From NCBI GenBank assembly GCA_016199985.1, contig JACQFQ010000043.1:186001-250000 (forward strand): DNA of 64,000 bases, written 5' to 3'. Positions 18,274-28,248 of the stretch are shown here, one piece after another. Position numbers and translations under genes: made by a program. The notes below the pieces were generated by a model. It saw nothing but the letters and a program-made list of their open reading frames with translations, searched no databases and had not been told where the DNA came from. Numbering within the stretch: position 1 is the stretch's first letter; every line of letters starts with the position of its first letter. Origin of the DNA: Verrucomicrobiota bacterium. GTDB taxonomy: Bacteria > Verrucomicrobiota > Verrucomicrobiia > Limisphaerales > UBA11320.

Positions 18274-19200
18274 CTATTCCACCTGCTGCCTCCTCGCCTT
18301 CAGCAAGAACTCGTTGGCCCAGGCGTAATCTGGGCGATCGGGCAACCGCGTCGAGGCAAAGGCCTCATCAAACTCTTTGTGCAGGCGCAGTCGCCAGGCG
18401 TTGACTTCGAGCCAGGGTTGTTCGCCCCGTTTGATGGCTAGGAGCGCGGCGCGGTGTTCATCCAGGCGCACGCGCAGTTCGCCTTCGCGCAGGGCGCTGA
18501 TGCCCGAGAGCAACAGGCGCATGAGGTGCATGGCATGTTTCCATTTGATCTCGCCACGGGCCCGGAGGTCCTGCTCCAGCTTCTTGAATTGGCTCATCAC
18601 GTAGCCGTTATAGGTCTGGTAAATGAGCTTGGAGAGGAAGCGCTGACGCGCGGCCAACAGTTCCTGGGCCAGCGGGGTGGCGTGCTCGACAAGTGGGGTG
18701 TGCAGACACTCGAGGATGTTCGGATTGGCTTTGAGCGCCATCACGAGGAACTTCTGGAGTTCCCAGTAAGCTTCCTGGGTGTCGTTGTTCTCGATCTGCT
18801 CGGGCACGCCGTAGAGGGACCAGTGGAGTTCGGCGGGCGGCAGGTAACTGCCGCGGCGATCCACGTCGGAGTCGTCGTCGCTCAAGCCGAACGCCCGCGA
18901 GCCGACAACGCAGCGGTAGATGATGAAGGGCTGCCAGTCCTCAAAGTCGATGCCGCGCGCGGTGGTTTCTATGCCTTCGCCTTTGAATTCTTTCAGGATG
19001 GAGAATTCATTGCGGCGAAGCATGGCTTCGGCGCTGTCGTTGAAGCGGACTTTGTAAGCGTGCTGCGCGTCCGCCGGTGAATCGAGAATCACCGCGACCG
19101 CGCCGGCGCCGATGATTTGGCCACCCCCAATGCGATTGGCGTCATTGCGCGTCACGACGCGGGTGCCGGCGGACAAGATGAGGTGAACAGGGTGGTTCAT
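18274..19200 (-). CDS. Nucleotidyltransferase (RlaP-like) with N-terminal small beta domain, first gene of RNA-repair operon
   Basis: 308 residues. The nucleotidyltransferase core is GSRAFGLSDDDSDVDRRG, with the classical Gly-Ser (100-101) and acidic pair D112/D114. Unlike its paralogue at 12.0-12.9 kb it has an extra N-terminal segment (residues ~10-70; GAVAVILDSPADAQHAYKVR) that reads like an SH3- or KOW-type beta-barrel. The helical C-terminal half has NILECLHTP and KHAMHLMRLLLSGISALREG, the same layout as the paralogue. As the promoter-proximal gene of the five-gene operon it is presumably an RNA-end nucleotidyltransferase; substrate unknown. Confidence 0.8.
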   Translation of the reverse strand: MNHPVHLILSAGTRVVTRNDANRIGGGQIIGAGAVAVILDSPADAQHAYKVRFNDSAEAMLRRNEFSILKEFKGEGIETTARGIDFEDWQPFIIYRCVVGSRAFGLSDDDSDVDRRGSYLPPAELHWSLYGVPEQIENNDTQEAYWELQKFLVMALKANPNILECLHTPLVEHATPLAQELLAARQRFLSKLIYQTYNGYVMSQFKKLEQDLRARGEIKWKHAMHLMRLLLSGISALREGELRVRLDEHRAALLAIKRGEQPWLEVNAWRLRLHKEFDEAFASTRLPDRPDYAWANEFLLKARRQQVE

Positions 19201-19515
19201 CGCCCGGGCAGGTTACGGTGAGTGTTCGGACGATGCGAGCCGGCAGAAGGTGCGCGACCTAAGAGAACTGGCTGCCATCCACGCCGCAGAGCCGTAGCCC
19301 GGCGTCGCCCGGTCGAATCCCGGCCGTCGCCCGTTGGAAGGCAGAAATCATCTGAGTCCCTTTCTGGTTAAGAGCGTTGGCAGAGAGATGAAACATGTCG
19401 CTCGGCGTCGTCTTCCATTGACCCTTTTCCCGGGTCAGACGAATGGATACCATTGCTGAATCGTTCTGAATAAACTGTTTTTGCAGGGTGAATTCGTTCA
19501 CTCTGCGTCGTCTCG
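19201..19515. promoter_or_regulatory. Divergent intergenic region between RNA-repair operon and sigma/kinase pair
   Basis: This 315-bp gap separates two outward-facing transcription units, so promoters for both must lie here. I could not identify confident -35/-10 or sigma-54 elements. The one clear structure is a short inverted repeat TGACCC...GGGTCA at 19419-19437 with a pyrimidine loop, which could be an operator. A minus-strand frame (19259-19522) also occupies much of the region. Confidence 0.35.
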
Positions 19516-19522
19516 ATGACAT
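19259..19522 (-). pseudogene. Possible small ORF or remnant between divergent units
   Basis: An 87-codon minus-strand frame from an ATG at 19522, overlapping the sigma-factor start by 7 bp. Its middle reads like real protein (NEFTLQKQFIQNDSAMVSIR, EKGQWKTTPSDMFHLSA), resembling the last strands of an exported hypothetical protein, while the ending looks random. It may be the remains of a gene that once preceded the repair operon. It could also be chance coding in GC-rich DNA. Confidence 0.3.
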
Positions 19523-20277
19523 CTCCAAGCCCTGACGACCATTTGCCGGCGGACCCACCCGGTTCGCGGCCGGATTTTCCCACGACGCATTGGACCTTAG
19601 TGACGCGGGTGCGTCAAGGCGGCGAGGTGCGACAGGCCGCACTACAAGAATTGTGCGGGCTGTATTGGTATCCTATCTACGTGTTCCTTCGGCGGCGGGG
19701 CTATTCGCCGCACGACGCCGAGGATTTAACCCAAGGTTTTTTTGTCAAGCTGCTCAACGACGAGAGTTTGGCGGCGGCGGATGAGGGCAAGGGACGCTTG
19801 CGCACCTACCTCCTGCAGCATCTCAAGCGACATCTGGCGGATCAAAAGCGTTTCGATGGGGCGCTCAAGCGCGGGGGCGGTCTTAAAACGATTTCCTTCG
19901 AGGAATTCCATGCCGAGGAACGGTATGCTCGTGAACCTTTGGATCTGCGAGACCCCGAGCGCCTCTTCAGCCAGGCCTGGGCCAATGAGTTGCTCGCCGG
20001 CGTGCGCGAGAAATTGCGCGCGGACTTCGAGGATCCGAATCGCCCCCAAGCATTCGAGATCCTGTTGCCTTTTCTGCTGCTCGATGAGGAACCTCCGTCC
20101 TATCGCGAAGTGGCCACGCGTTTACGAGCCACCGAAGTCTCGGTGCGACTGATGGTGCATCGCCTCCGCGCCAAATTCCGCGCTCTGTTGCGCGATGAAG
20201 TGGCTCGCACCACGGAATCGCCCGTTGACGTGGACGCTGAAATCGAATGGCTGAAATCCGTCCTCTGTCAGCCATGA
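19516..20277 (+). CDS. ECF-type RNA polymerase sigma factor
   Basis: 253 residues. Region 2 is visible as YPIYVFLRRRGYSPHDAEDL followed by TQGFFVKLL, a variant typical of planctomycete/verrucomicrobial sigma factors that begin 'FPTTHWTLV'. Region 4 follows after an extended linker (SYREVATRLRATEVSVRLMV then HRLRAKFRALLRDEV). No membrane segment. The stop overlaps the kinase start in an ATGA (20274-20277), so sigma factor and kinase are made together and the kinase probably controls, or is controlled by, this sigma factor; the direction is not known. Confidence 0.88.
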   Translation: MTSPSPDDHLPADPPGSRPDFPTTHWTLVTRVRQGGEVRQAALQELCGLYWYPIYVFLRRRGYSPHDAEDLTQGFFVKLLNDESLAAADEGKGRLRTYLLQHLKRHLADQKRFDGALKRGGGLKTISFEEFHAEERYAREPLDLRDPERLFSQAWANELLAGVREKLRADFEDPNRPQAFEILLPFLLLDEEPPSYREVATRLRATEVSVRLMVHRLRAKFRALLRDEVARTTESPVDVDAEIEWLKSVLCQP

Positions 20278-22181
20278 GTTCGCCCACGCCGCCATCCTCC
20301 GGACCGCGTTCGAAGGGCATCTGGCAACCTCCACCGCTCTCCGAGATTCAGGCGCTGCTGCCGGCGTATCAATTCCTCGCGCTGCTCGGGCGCGGGGGCA
20401 TGGGTGCGGTGTTCAAGGCGACGCAGATTTCGCTGAACCGCCTCGTCGCCATCAAGGTGCTGCCGAAAGACTTGACGAACGATGTGGACTCGAACTTCCC
20501 CACTCGCTTCCGGCAGGAGGCGCTGACGATGGCCAAACTAACCCATCCAGGAATCGTGAGTGTGTTTGAGTCGGGCGAGGCGGGCGGGTTCCTCTACATC
20601 GTGATGGAGTTCGTGGATGGCACAGACGTGGCGCGGATGATTCAGTGCGAAGGTAAACTGACGCCAGAACTCGCGACAACGTTGCTCGCGCAGGTTTGCG
20701 ATGCGCTGCACTACGCACACCAGAATGGCGTGATCCACCGCGACATCAAGCCGGCAAACCTGCTCCTCACCCGCGACGGCACCGTGAAGATCGCCGACTT
20801 CGGCCTTGCGAAGCATCACGACGATGCACTGCTCGGCCTGACCAAGACCAACGTCGCCATCGGAACGCCGGACTTTCTCGCGCCCGAGGCGTGGACCCCC
20901 AACACATCGCTCGACTCGCGAGCGGATCTCTATGCGCTCGGCGTGACGCTCTACCAGATGCTCACCGGCGAGATTCCGCGTGGTTTTTGGGAAATGCCGA
21001 GCGCGCGCGTCGGTACAGACGTCCGCTTCGACGCCATCATCGAGCGCGCCATGCAGCCCAAGCCTGAGGCGCGCTACCAATCATCCGCCGAGTTGCGCCG
21101 CGATTTGGAGAAGATTCGAACCGAACCCAAGATCACGCAGGATCGCTTAGCAGGAACCGAACAAGCAGACTCTGCGGAGGCTCTGGTTAGGCCCTCCGCG
21201 CCGAGTCGTTGGCCTGCGCCTCTGGTCATCGGCTTGGCCGCCGTGGCCTCGGTGGCTCTCATGATTGGGATGGTGACTGTGGCCTGGCCGCGTCTACGCA
21301 ATCAGTGGGCAGAACTGGTCGCTGGCACGCCCACGATCCACTCCGCGACTCATCCATCGGCCACGGTGCGCGAGGCCGCGCAATGGCTCGTCCGCGAGCA
21401 CGCCCAGTTCAGAATTGTCAATGACGGTCGCGAATTCGAAGTGAGGTCGGAGCAAGAGCTTCCCGCAGGTGATTTCCAGATCGTGTACCTGTGGTTTGAC
21501 CGTTGGGCTTCCTCGCCGCCCCAGATGCCGCCACCCGAAGACGAGTTCGAGGTGCTGCGAGCGGTGACGACACTGCGCTACGCCTTCCTCCGCCTGCCGG
21601 GACTTTCTGACGCTGCCTTTGCGTTCCTGGCGGGTAATCCGGACCTACAAACCCTCCACATCACTTGCCCCGAAAAGGTGACAGATGAGGTTCTCGTTCA
21701 TCTCGCCGGACTGAAGAAACTGGAAAACCTCGCCATCAGTCATTTGCCTCATTTCACGGGCAAGGGACTCGAGCGATCTGCCTGGCTCAATAGCATCCAG
21801 GAGGTGGATTTCCTTTATGCCAGTCTGACCGACGACGCGCTTCGTGTGCTGGCGACTTGTCCCCGGCTCAGGCAGGTGAAGCTGGAGGGCACGGCGATCA
21901 CTCCTGAAGGATTGGGTGCCCTGGTGTCGGCGCGCAACCTCACGGCCTTGAACGTCGGCGGTTGCTCGAAACTGAGCGAGGATGACTATGTCGAGATACT
22001 CCCCAAGTTTGGACGGCTGCGGAAACTGGAATTGGTTTATTCGGCGTTTGGGGATTCGGCCCTGGAGGCGGTCGGCTCCCTGACCAATCTCACGGAGATC
22101 CACCTGGGCGGGACGAAAGTGACCTCTGAGGGGATCGCCTCCTTTCAAAGGACGCACCCGCGCTGCAAAATCCAGCGATAA
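20274..22181 (+). CDS. Membrane Ser/Thr protein kinase with leucine-rich-repeat sensor
   Basis: 635 residues. The N-terminal cytoplasmic kinase domain spans ~33-285: glycine loop [11 protein letters not shown], lysine in VAIKVL (K61), HRDIKPAN (155-162), DFG (175-177) and APEAWTP. A single transmembrane helix lies at ~315-337. The ~290-residue outer region ends in leucine-rich repeats ([54 protein letters not shown]). Coupled to the upstream sigma factor by a 4-bp overlap. The start at 20274 is taken from that overlap rather than the ATG at 20247, which would lie inside the sigma gene. Confidence 0.92.
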   Translation: MSSPTPPSSGPRSKGIWQPPPLSEIQALLPAYQFLALLGRGGMGAVFKATQISLNRLVAIKVLPKDLTNDVDSNFPTRFRQEALTMAKLTHPGIVSVFESGEAGGFLYIVMEFVDGTDVARMIQCEGKLTPELATTLLAQVCDALHYAHQNGVIHRDIKPANLLLTRDGTVKIADFGLAKHHDDALLGLTKTNVAIGTPDFLAPEAWTPNTSLDSRADLYALGVTLYQMLTGEIPRGFWEMPSARVGTDVRFDAIIERAMQPKPEARYQSSAELRRDLEKIRTEPKITQDRLAGTEQADSAEALVRPSAPSRWPAPLVIGLAAVASVALMIGMVTVAWPRLRNQWAELVAGTPTIHSATHPSATVREAAQWLVREHAQFRIVNDGREFEVRSEQELPAGDFQIVYLWFDRWASSPPQMPPPEDEFEVLRAVTTLRYAFLRLPGLSDAAFAFLAGNPDLQTLHITCPEKVTDEVLVHLAGLKKLENLAISHLPHFTGKGLERSAWLNSIQEVDFLYASLTDDALRVLATCPRLRQVKLEGTAITPEGLGALVSARNLTALNVGGCSKLSEDDYVEILPKFGRLRKLELVYSAFGDSALEAVGSLTNLTEIHLGGTKVTSEGIASFQRTHPRCKIQR

Positions 22182-22530
22182 GGGGTGATCCTCCTCCTCT
22201 TGGCTAACTTCCCTCTTCCCTCGCGAGGCTGAGAACTCCTTGCTGGCGACCCAACTTCCGAGCTTTCAAGCGTCGGGCCTGGAACAAGCTTCCTCGAAGG
22301 AAGCGCTCGCTCGGAAAGTATGTTCACTTTTCTTGAAACATCCCCCTCCGTTTTTCGAAAGGCCAAGATTGGAAAGACCGTGCTTGACGCCTGCGCAGGT
22401 CTTCGCGAGAGCCTGTCACGGGCAGTTCCTGGCCTGCCATGCCAGATGGACCGGATCGCGAAAGAACTGCCTGGCGCGGGCGCAGAGCAAGAAACCGCAA
22501 GACCAAATCAGCGATGTGGAACCAAGACGT
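22182..22530. other. Intergenic region, 349 bp
   Basis: No gene recognised. The frame of the next gene is open back to 22240 but without a signal peptide. A long-range inverted repeat (GGCAGTTC near 22422 and GAACTGCC near 22464) is visible; its role is unknown and its stem is short. Confidence 0.4.
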
Positions 22531-25500
22531 ATGTTCACGATGATCCTTAGAGCTCGACTCAAGCCCACCCTTTCCCTCTTCGAAAACGGCCCAAGCTCAT
22601 GGCCAGGGTTCGCGTCCGCTTGTCGGAGAGTTCTGCTCCAGTGCCTTGTTTCCCTAGTGTTGGTTGCAGGGGATGCATGGGACGTCCGGGCGGCGGATGG
22701 CCCTTTCTCAAACTGGATGCGAGATCGCTACCCGGTGATCAAGGACAAAAAACTGGGAGCCCTCGTGATCCCTGGCACGCACGATTCGGGAACCTACGAT
22801 CTGATAGATTTTTGGGACTTAGGGGACCCGCGAAATCGTGAGTTAGTCGCCGGCGATGTCGGCGCTCCCGACAAGCCAGCGGAAGCACGCGTCGCTCTTG
22901 CACTGGGAGGGTCGATCGCAAAGGGTTGGGGGACGGCGCAGTCCCGAACCATCACTCAGCAGTTGGAGGATGGCATTCGTTCACTAGATTTGCGTGTGGC
23001 TGTTGATAGGAGAGGCGTCCTGCGGGTCTGTCATGCGCTTTACGGCGATCGCATCGATAAGATCCTGGATGATGTTAAACAATTCTCGGACGCTCACCCC
23101 AAGGAGATCATCATCCTTTCATTTTGGGCGTTTCACGATTGGGCGGAGGATATGCCGGGTAAGATGAGACCGGAAAAGCACACCGCTTTGATCGGCATGA
23201 TCGACAGCCGATTCAAAAACCGAATCGCGAACACGAATTCGTTGACGCCGACGAACACGATCAGCGCGTTCATCAATGCGGGGAAGACCATCATTGTGGC
23301 CTACGGGAACGAAAACGCCGGAGACGCGGACTCCCAGGATCGCGAAGGCGCGTGGAGCCTATACGGCAAGCAGCAAGGTTATTGGTTGAGGAACGACGGG
23401 ATGAAATTTGAAGGAAACAATGAGGGGTACACGAATGGAAGAGCGACAGGTGTCACCAAAATGTCCTCGGCTAGGGAGATCAAGGCCAACCGGCTGTTTG
23501 ACACGAGTGGCGTTTCGGCAAGCGGTGATCTTGTTGGACGCGGCTTCGATCCTTCCGCGACTTACCCTCACAACTTGACAGGTGTGGCGCACGACGTCAC
23601 GCCTGTAATTGTTTCCTGGTTGCATGAGCGAAATCCCGACGGCTCATTTGTCTGGGCCTTGCCCAACGTGGTTTCGGTCGACCATTTTGATCAGTCCTGC
23701 CTCGTAAAGGTCTGCCTCGAGCGCAATGGAATCCCGACGGCCGACTTCACTGGGTGCAACTTCAGCGGTCAGACCCAATGGGGCAAGTGGCAACAAGGTT
23801 ATGAGGTCGCTGAGAGCTGGACTGCGACCGCGCTCAAGGACGCAGGGAGTTGGTTCAACCAAGCCTACACAGATGTGGGCCAGTTCTTCACCTCTATAAG
23901 CGCAGGGATTTCGGGCCTTTTCACTCGGACCTTCGAAGCGGCCCTGGCGGGAACCCCGCCCGCGGCAGGGGTGACGGCCGGGGTGCGGCACTACGTGATT
24001 ACGGCCCAGCGGATTGAGGTCATCGCAGCGCCAGCAGACTGGGAAGGGGATCTGGAAGTCTACGGTCAGATCTTCATGGTCCCCAGCCCCTTTGCCTTCA
24101 CCGACCCTGGGGCCAACAAGACGTTTTGGAGCCTGCCGGAAGGCGATCAAGGAAGAACCAAGATCGGCGAGTCCCTCACGATCAACGCCAGCAAGAACAT
24201 CTATGTGAAGGAAGCTGATGCCGCGGGCTTTCAGGTGGCGGTGGGGGCAGTCCTCTACGACGATGAGTTTGGCCTCTTTGCGGGTGTGGGAGATCATTTC
24301 TTGGAGCTGGATACCAATTTGCGCAGTGGGCCACTCACGTTTGATTTGGGCAGCTTGGAGGAGGGTGACTCGGTTTCCGAGAAAGTGGAATATGTGAAAC
24401 CCAATATTGCCCGCGTGGCAGTGTATTTCACGGCCACACGCAACGTGGCTCCAGTCATTCCCAAAGCACCTCCTTTTGAATGGTTGGAGAACTTTAGGAC
24501 GACGGTCACGGTGGATCGCCTGACCCAAATGGGATCTGGGCTCCTGAAAGCCAATGCGGGAGTTGCCGGGCGGATCGAGTATCTGCCGCCGGCTGGCGAG
24601 TTCCTGGCCCCTGGTAGCGAGTTGGAAGTGCAGGCTCGGTTCATTCCGACGGATCTCCGCCACTATGCAGAGCGAGTGATCACTCGAAAAGTGTTGGTGC
24701 AACCCGTCAATCGACTCATCCCCGGACGGATTGAAGCGGAGAGTTTCGATTCATTCTTCGAAGTGAGCGGCTCGATCACCAAAGAAGCGACGAGTGACAC
24801 GGGCGGAGGCTTAGACGTTAAGTCGCCGCAAGCGGGGGGGTGGACAGCGTATCAAATCCTGGCCCCCTCAGATTCTCTCTATCTCTTGAGACTGCGCGTC
24901 GCCACAGCCACGGCAGTCCAGCGCTTGCAGATCCAGATCGACGGACAGGCTGTGGGCGCGGCGCTCACGATACCGAACACGGGTGGATTGCAGAATTGGC
25001 AAACGATCACCCTGCCGGCCTTTTCCTTAAGCGCGGGGTTTCATCGCATCCAGGTGAACTGGTTAACCGGTGGTGTGAACCTCAACTATCTCCAGTTCAA
25101 TTTTCCGGACAGCGATGTCTACGCGCAGAATTTCGACGCCTTGGCCAACGGCGCCACATCCCTGCAGGATGGGTCCTCATTGACCTCAACGGATTTGGGC
25201 CTGGCCACCCGCGTCCGAAGTGGAGTCCTGCGGATGACCGATGACAGCAAGGTCAGCACGGCTGCCACGTTGCTTCTGCCCCCGCTTTCTACGAATGGTT
25301 TGCCGACCTTTGTCGGATTCGAAGCGAGGTTTGACTACAAGCGTTCCGGCTTTTTTGCGCCTGAACTGTTCTCCTTCAATTATGGAAATCTCTCGGTTCG
25401 ATTGGACGACCAGTCCCACTTCAAAGCACTCACCGTCAGCGTCGGTGGCCAGGTGCTCCCCGGTGGGGCTCCCTCCTCTTCCGATCTGAACGATGATGCG

Positions 25501-28164
25501 TTTAATCCTGTGATCATCCGGTGGTCCAAGCAAAGCGGGACCGGACACCTTACGGTTTCGATCAACGGAGAAGTGCGGATCGCAGAACTCGCCACCACGG
25601 GCTTCGATCCCGGGCCAGCCGACGCGATCTCTTTTTTCGCCAAAAACATGAGTACCCTCTCCTCGACCGTGGAGATCGATAACGTTAGGATTGCCAAATT
25701 GCCCCCCGAAACGCGTGTGTTGACCGCGAGTATCGGGCCGGCAGACCAAAGCTTTATCGACCTCGGAACGCTATCCGCCCCTTACTCATTGCTCAATGAA
25801 GGAAATGCTCCCGTCACCATCCTGGCTAGCGAGCGCTCCGACGGGAAGGCGAGCGACCTGGGCAGTTTTGTTCTCCTGCCTGGTGAAACGCGCGAGCTGA
25901 AGATCTTCTGGGCGTATCGAGGTGACGGCGCCTATCATCTCACTCTCAAAGTATATTCGGATGCTACCGCGGGAGTGGATTGGCAGGGTGCCCAGAAATT
26001 AGAGTTTGATGCGTTCGTTGCTGGCACACCGTCAGGGTCCAAACTCCTGGCGCGATTCCCGTTGGATACCGACGGCAACTCGGCAGACGGTCGGTTTGTG
26101 GCCTCGGAGATGGACGATGTTGTATTTGGGGCCGCGGGCGCCCGGTCGGATTCGGGCGGCGCGGCCATTTTCAACGGAACCAGCAGCCGCATCCAGCATC
26201 CATGGAATGGGCTCTTGAACCCAGGCACCGCCAGCGCAGCGAGTAGCTTCACCGTGGCTGTCTGGGCCAAGCCGGCGGTGGCCGACCATAATCACCATAG
26301 CGTCATCACCAGCCGTCATGACGAGAATCCAGACAGCTCAGGCTACATTCTTTACGACAACGGTGATGACAGCTGGGAGTACCGAACCGGCAATGGTCTT
26401 GGAGAGGACAATTGGCAGCTCCTTGCCGGGCCTCGCGCGCGCGTTGGCGCCTGGCAGCATCTGGCATTGGTGTATGACGCCATCGGTCAGCGCAAAACGC
26501 TCTTCGTCGATGGAGAGCCCGTCAAGACTCAGGACACCCGGGTGGCGGCCAACGTCGATAAGCCCTTCAACATCGGATCAGGCGGCGACCTTGGACACGA
26601 GTTCTTCTTTAACGGACTGATTGACGATGTAGCGATCTTTGACGGCGCGCTCACTCGATCTGAAGTCGGCCGTGTGATGATCGGAGATTATGTCCCCTTC
26701 GAGCCTCCTCCCGGGGATCGGTTGGTGCTCCCGCTCAGTGGTGACTTGGGGACCTTGGAAATAGTCGACGGAAGAATCGTCGGTCGCTTCACTCTGATCA
26801 ATCCCGGCACCGCACCCGTGACAGTCCGAAGATTCATCCTGCCTCCAGGGGTGAGCCTGGATTGGACTGGCGGTACGCTAGCACCTCAGCAAACCCGGGA
26901 GATCATCGTCACCAAGGAAGTCACTGGTCCAGGACCGGTGTTCTGGCAGGTCGTGGCCAACTCGGACGCGAACGTGTCGGTGGACGCTTCAGGCAACACC
27001 CATTACACGCTCCGTGCCGTCGCCGTGGAAGCTCCTGTCTTTATCGTGACGACCACAACCGATTCTGGTGAGGGTTCACTGCGCAAGGTCCTGGCTGACG
27101 CGGCTGCCCATCCCGGCGCCGACACGGTCCGATTTGCCTCAGGCTTTACTGGTCCGATCGACCTGGATAGCGAGATCGTCATCGACGACCCCAGCAGTGT
27201 TACCGTCGATGGACTTAATGTCGCCACAGGAGTCACCGTCCATGCGCGCGGCCCGCACCGGCTCTTTCAAATTAAGGCTGGAACCATCGCGGCTTTCCAG
27301 CGACTCAGCATCACCGGAGGTTCTGTGGGCGTGGGCTATCCCGACGGCTACGGCGGCGGTATTTTCATCGAGGGCGCACTGACATTGACCGGATGCAGCG
27401 TATCAGGGAACTCAGCGTTCGCAGGCGGAGGCGTTTTCGTTGCCAACAGCTCCGCCGCAAGCCTGACCCTCATTCGCAGCACAGTGTCCCGCAACTCGGC
27501 GGATTTCGGCGGGGGAATCCAGAATGAAGGAACACTCCTCAGCACTTCTTCTACGTTTGCGCTCAACACCGCGGCTACGGAAGGCGGGGCGATCAGCTCG
27601 GTGGCGAACACCCTCACGCTCATTCAAACCACCGTGGCCAGCAATGCCTCCTCAGGGAAAGGGGGCGGGATCAGGGGCGGCCAAATAACCATCCATAACA
27701 GCATCATCTCCGGGAACTCCGCTCCCAACGATCCCAACTTCACCGGTGAGCTTATTGCCACGGGGGCCAACCTCACGGAAGGCGACCCGCTGCTCGCGCC
27801 ACTCGACAATAATGGCGGTCCGACAGAAACCATGGCTCTGCTCCCGAACAGCCCCGCTCTGAATGCTGGCGCCGGTAGCGGCGCGGGCGCCGATCAGCGA
27901 GGATTGCCCATTTTTGGCCTTCCTGACATCGGCGCCTTTGAGGCACAACCTGGGAGCTTCCAACGGCTGTCGATCCGCCTATCCGGTGCGAGCGTGGTGG
28001 TTTCGTGGGAAAAGGCTGCGGGATTTCTTCTGGAGCGGACGGATCGTCTCAGCCCGGGAGCCGCCTGGACCAAGGTGCCCTTCACCACGCTCGGCAACCT
28101 ATCGTCCGCGTCGTTTAATCCTCACGTCACGGGCACCGCCTTCTTCCGTTTGCGACAGCAGTGA
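22531..28164 (+). CDS. Giant secreted PI-PLC-like protein with carbohydrate-binding, LamG and beta-helix domains
   Basis: 1877 residues from the ATG at 22531 (alternative ATG 22540), with a signal peptide (LLQCLVSLVLVAGDAWDVRA). Residues ~57-400 are a phosphatidylinositol-specific phospholipase C X-like domain with both catalytic histidines in place: IPGTHDSGTYD (H84) and LRVCHALYG (H168), plus EIIILSF. Then come a CBM6/35-like domain (~730-850; GRIEAESFDS, GGWTAYQI), a concanavalin-like block (~870-1060), a LamG domain (~1170-1390; VAVWAKPAV, HLALVYDAIGQRKTLFVDGE) and a parallel beta-helix with the 'choice-of-anchor Q' ending (~1506-1800; NSPALNAG, DQRGLP, DIGAFEA). It should cleave phospholipid or a related phosphodiester outside the cell while bound to glycans; the substrate is inference. 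Confidence 0.82.
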   Translation: MFTMILRARLKPTLSLFENGPSSWPGFASACRRVLLQCLVSLVLVAGDAWDVRAADGPFSNWMRDRYPVIKDKKLGALVIPGTHDSGTYDLIDFWDLGDPRNRELVAGDVGAPDKPAEARVALALGGSIAKGWGTAQSRTITQQLEDGIRSLDLRVAVDRRGVLRVCHALYGDRIDKILDDVKQFSDAHPKEIIILSFWAFHDWAEDMPGKMRPEKHTALIGMIDSRFKNRIANTNSLTPTNTISAFINAGKTIIVAYGNENAGDADSQDREGAWSLYGKQQGYWLRNDGMKFEGNNEGYTNGRATGVTKMSSAREIKANRLFDTSGVSASGDLVGRGFDPSATYPHNLTGVAHDVTPVIVSWLHERNPDGSFVWALPNVVSVDHFDQSCLVKVCLERNGIPTADFTGCNFSGQTQWGKWQQGYEVAESWTATALKDAGSWFNQAYTDVGQFFTSISAGISGLFTRTFEAALAGTPPAAGVTAGVRHYVITAQRIEVIAAPADWEGDLEVYGQIFMVPSPFAFTDPGANKTFWSLPEGDQGRTKIGESLTINASKNIYVKEADAAGFQVAVGAVLYDDEFGLFAGVGDHFLELDTNLRSGPLTFDLGSLEEGDSVSEKVEYVKPNIARVAVYFTATRNVAPVIPKAPPFEWLENFRTTVTVDRLTQMGSGLLKANAGVAGRIEYLPPAGEFLAPGSELEVQARFIPTDLRHYAERVITRKVLVQPVNRLIPGRIEAESFDSFFEVSGSITKEATSDTGGGLDVKSPQAGGWTAYQILAPSDSLYLLRLRVATATAVQRLQIQIDGQAVGAALTIPNTGGLQNWQTITLPAFSLSAGFHRIQVNWLTGGVNLNYLQFNFPDSDVYAQNFDALANGATSLQDGSSLTSTDLGLATRVRSGVLRMTDDSKVSTAATLLLPPLSTNGLPTFVGFEARFDYKRSGFFAPELFSFNYGNLSVRLDDQSHFKALTVSVGGQVLPGGAPSSSDLNDDAFNPVIIRWSKQSGTGHLTVSINGEVRIAELATTGFDPGPADAISFFAKNMSTLSSTVEIDNVRIAKLPPETRVLTASIGPADQSFIDLGTLSAPYSLLNEGNAPVTILASERSDGKASDLGSFVLLPGETRELKIFWAYRGDGAYHLTLKVYSDATAGVDWQGAQKLEFDAFVAGTPSGSKLLARFPLDTDGNSADGRFVASEMDDVVFGAAGARSDSGGAAIFNGTSSRIQHPWNGLLNPGTASAASSFTVAVWAKPAVADHNHHSVITSRHDENPDSSGYILYDNGDDSWEYRTGNGLGEDNWQLLAGPRARVGAWQHLALVYDAIGQRKTLFVDGEPVKTQDTRVAANVDKPFNIGSGGDLGHEFFFNGLIDDVAIFDGALTRSEVGRVMIGDYVPFEPPPGDRLVLPLSGDLGTLEIVDGRIVGRFTLINPGTAPVTVRRFILPPGVSLDWTGGTLAPQQTREIIVTKEVTGPGPVFWQVVANSDANVSVDASGNTHYTLRAVAVEAPVFIVTTTTDSGEGSLRKVLADAAAHPGADTVRFASGFTGPIDLDSEIVIDDPSSVTVDGLNVATGVTVHARGPHRLFQIKAGTIAAFQRLSITGGSVGVGYPDGYGGGIFIEGALTLTGCSVSGNSAFAGGGVFVANSSAASLTLIRSTVSRNSADFGGGIQNEGTLLSTSSTFALNTAATEGGAISSVANTLTLIQTTVASNASSGKGGGIRGGQITIHNSIISGNSAPNDPNFTGELIATGANLTEGDPLLAPLDNNGGPTETMALLPNSPALNAGAGSGAGADQRGLPIFGLPDIGAFEAQPGSFQRLSIRLSGASVVVSWEKAAGFLLERTDRLSPGAAWTKVPFTTLGNLSSASFNPHVTGTAFFRLRQQ

Positions 28165-28248
28165 CACGATGGATCGAATGCGCGAACGTCGAAGACCTGA
28201 CAGAAATCACCTTCCACTGAGAACGCCAAATTTCAAGTCGATCGAAAA

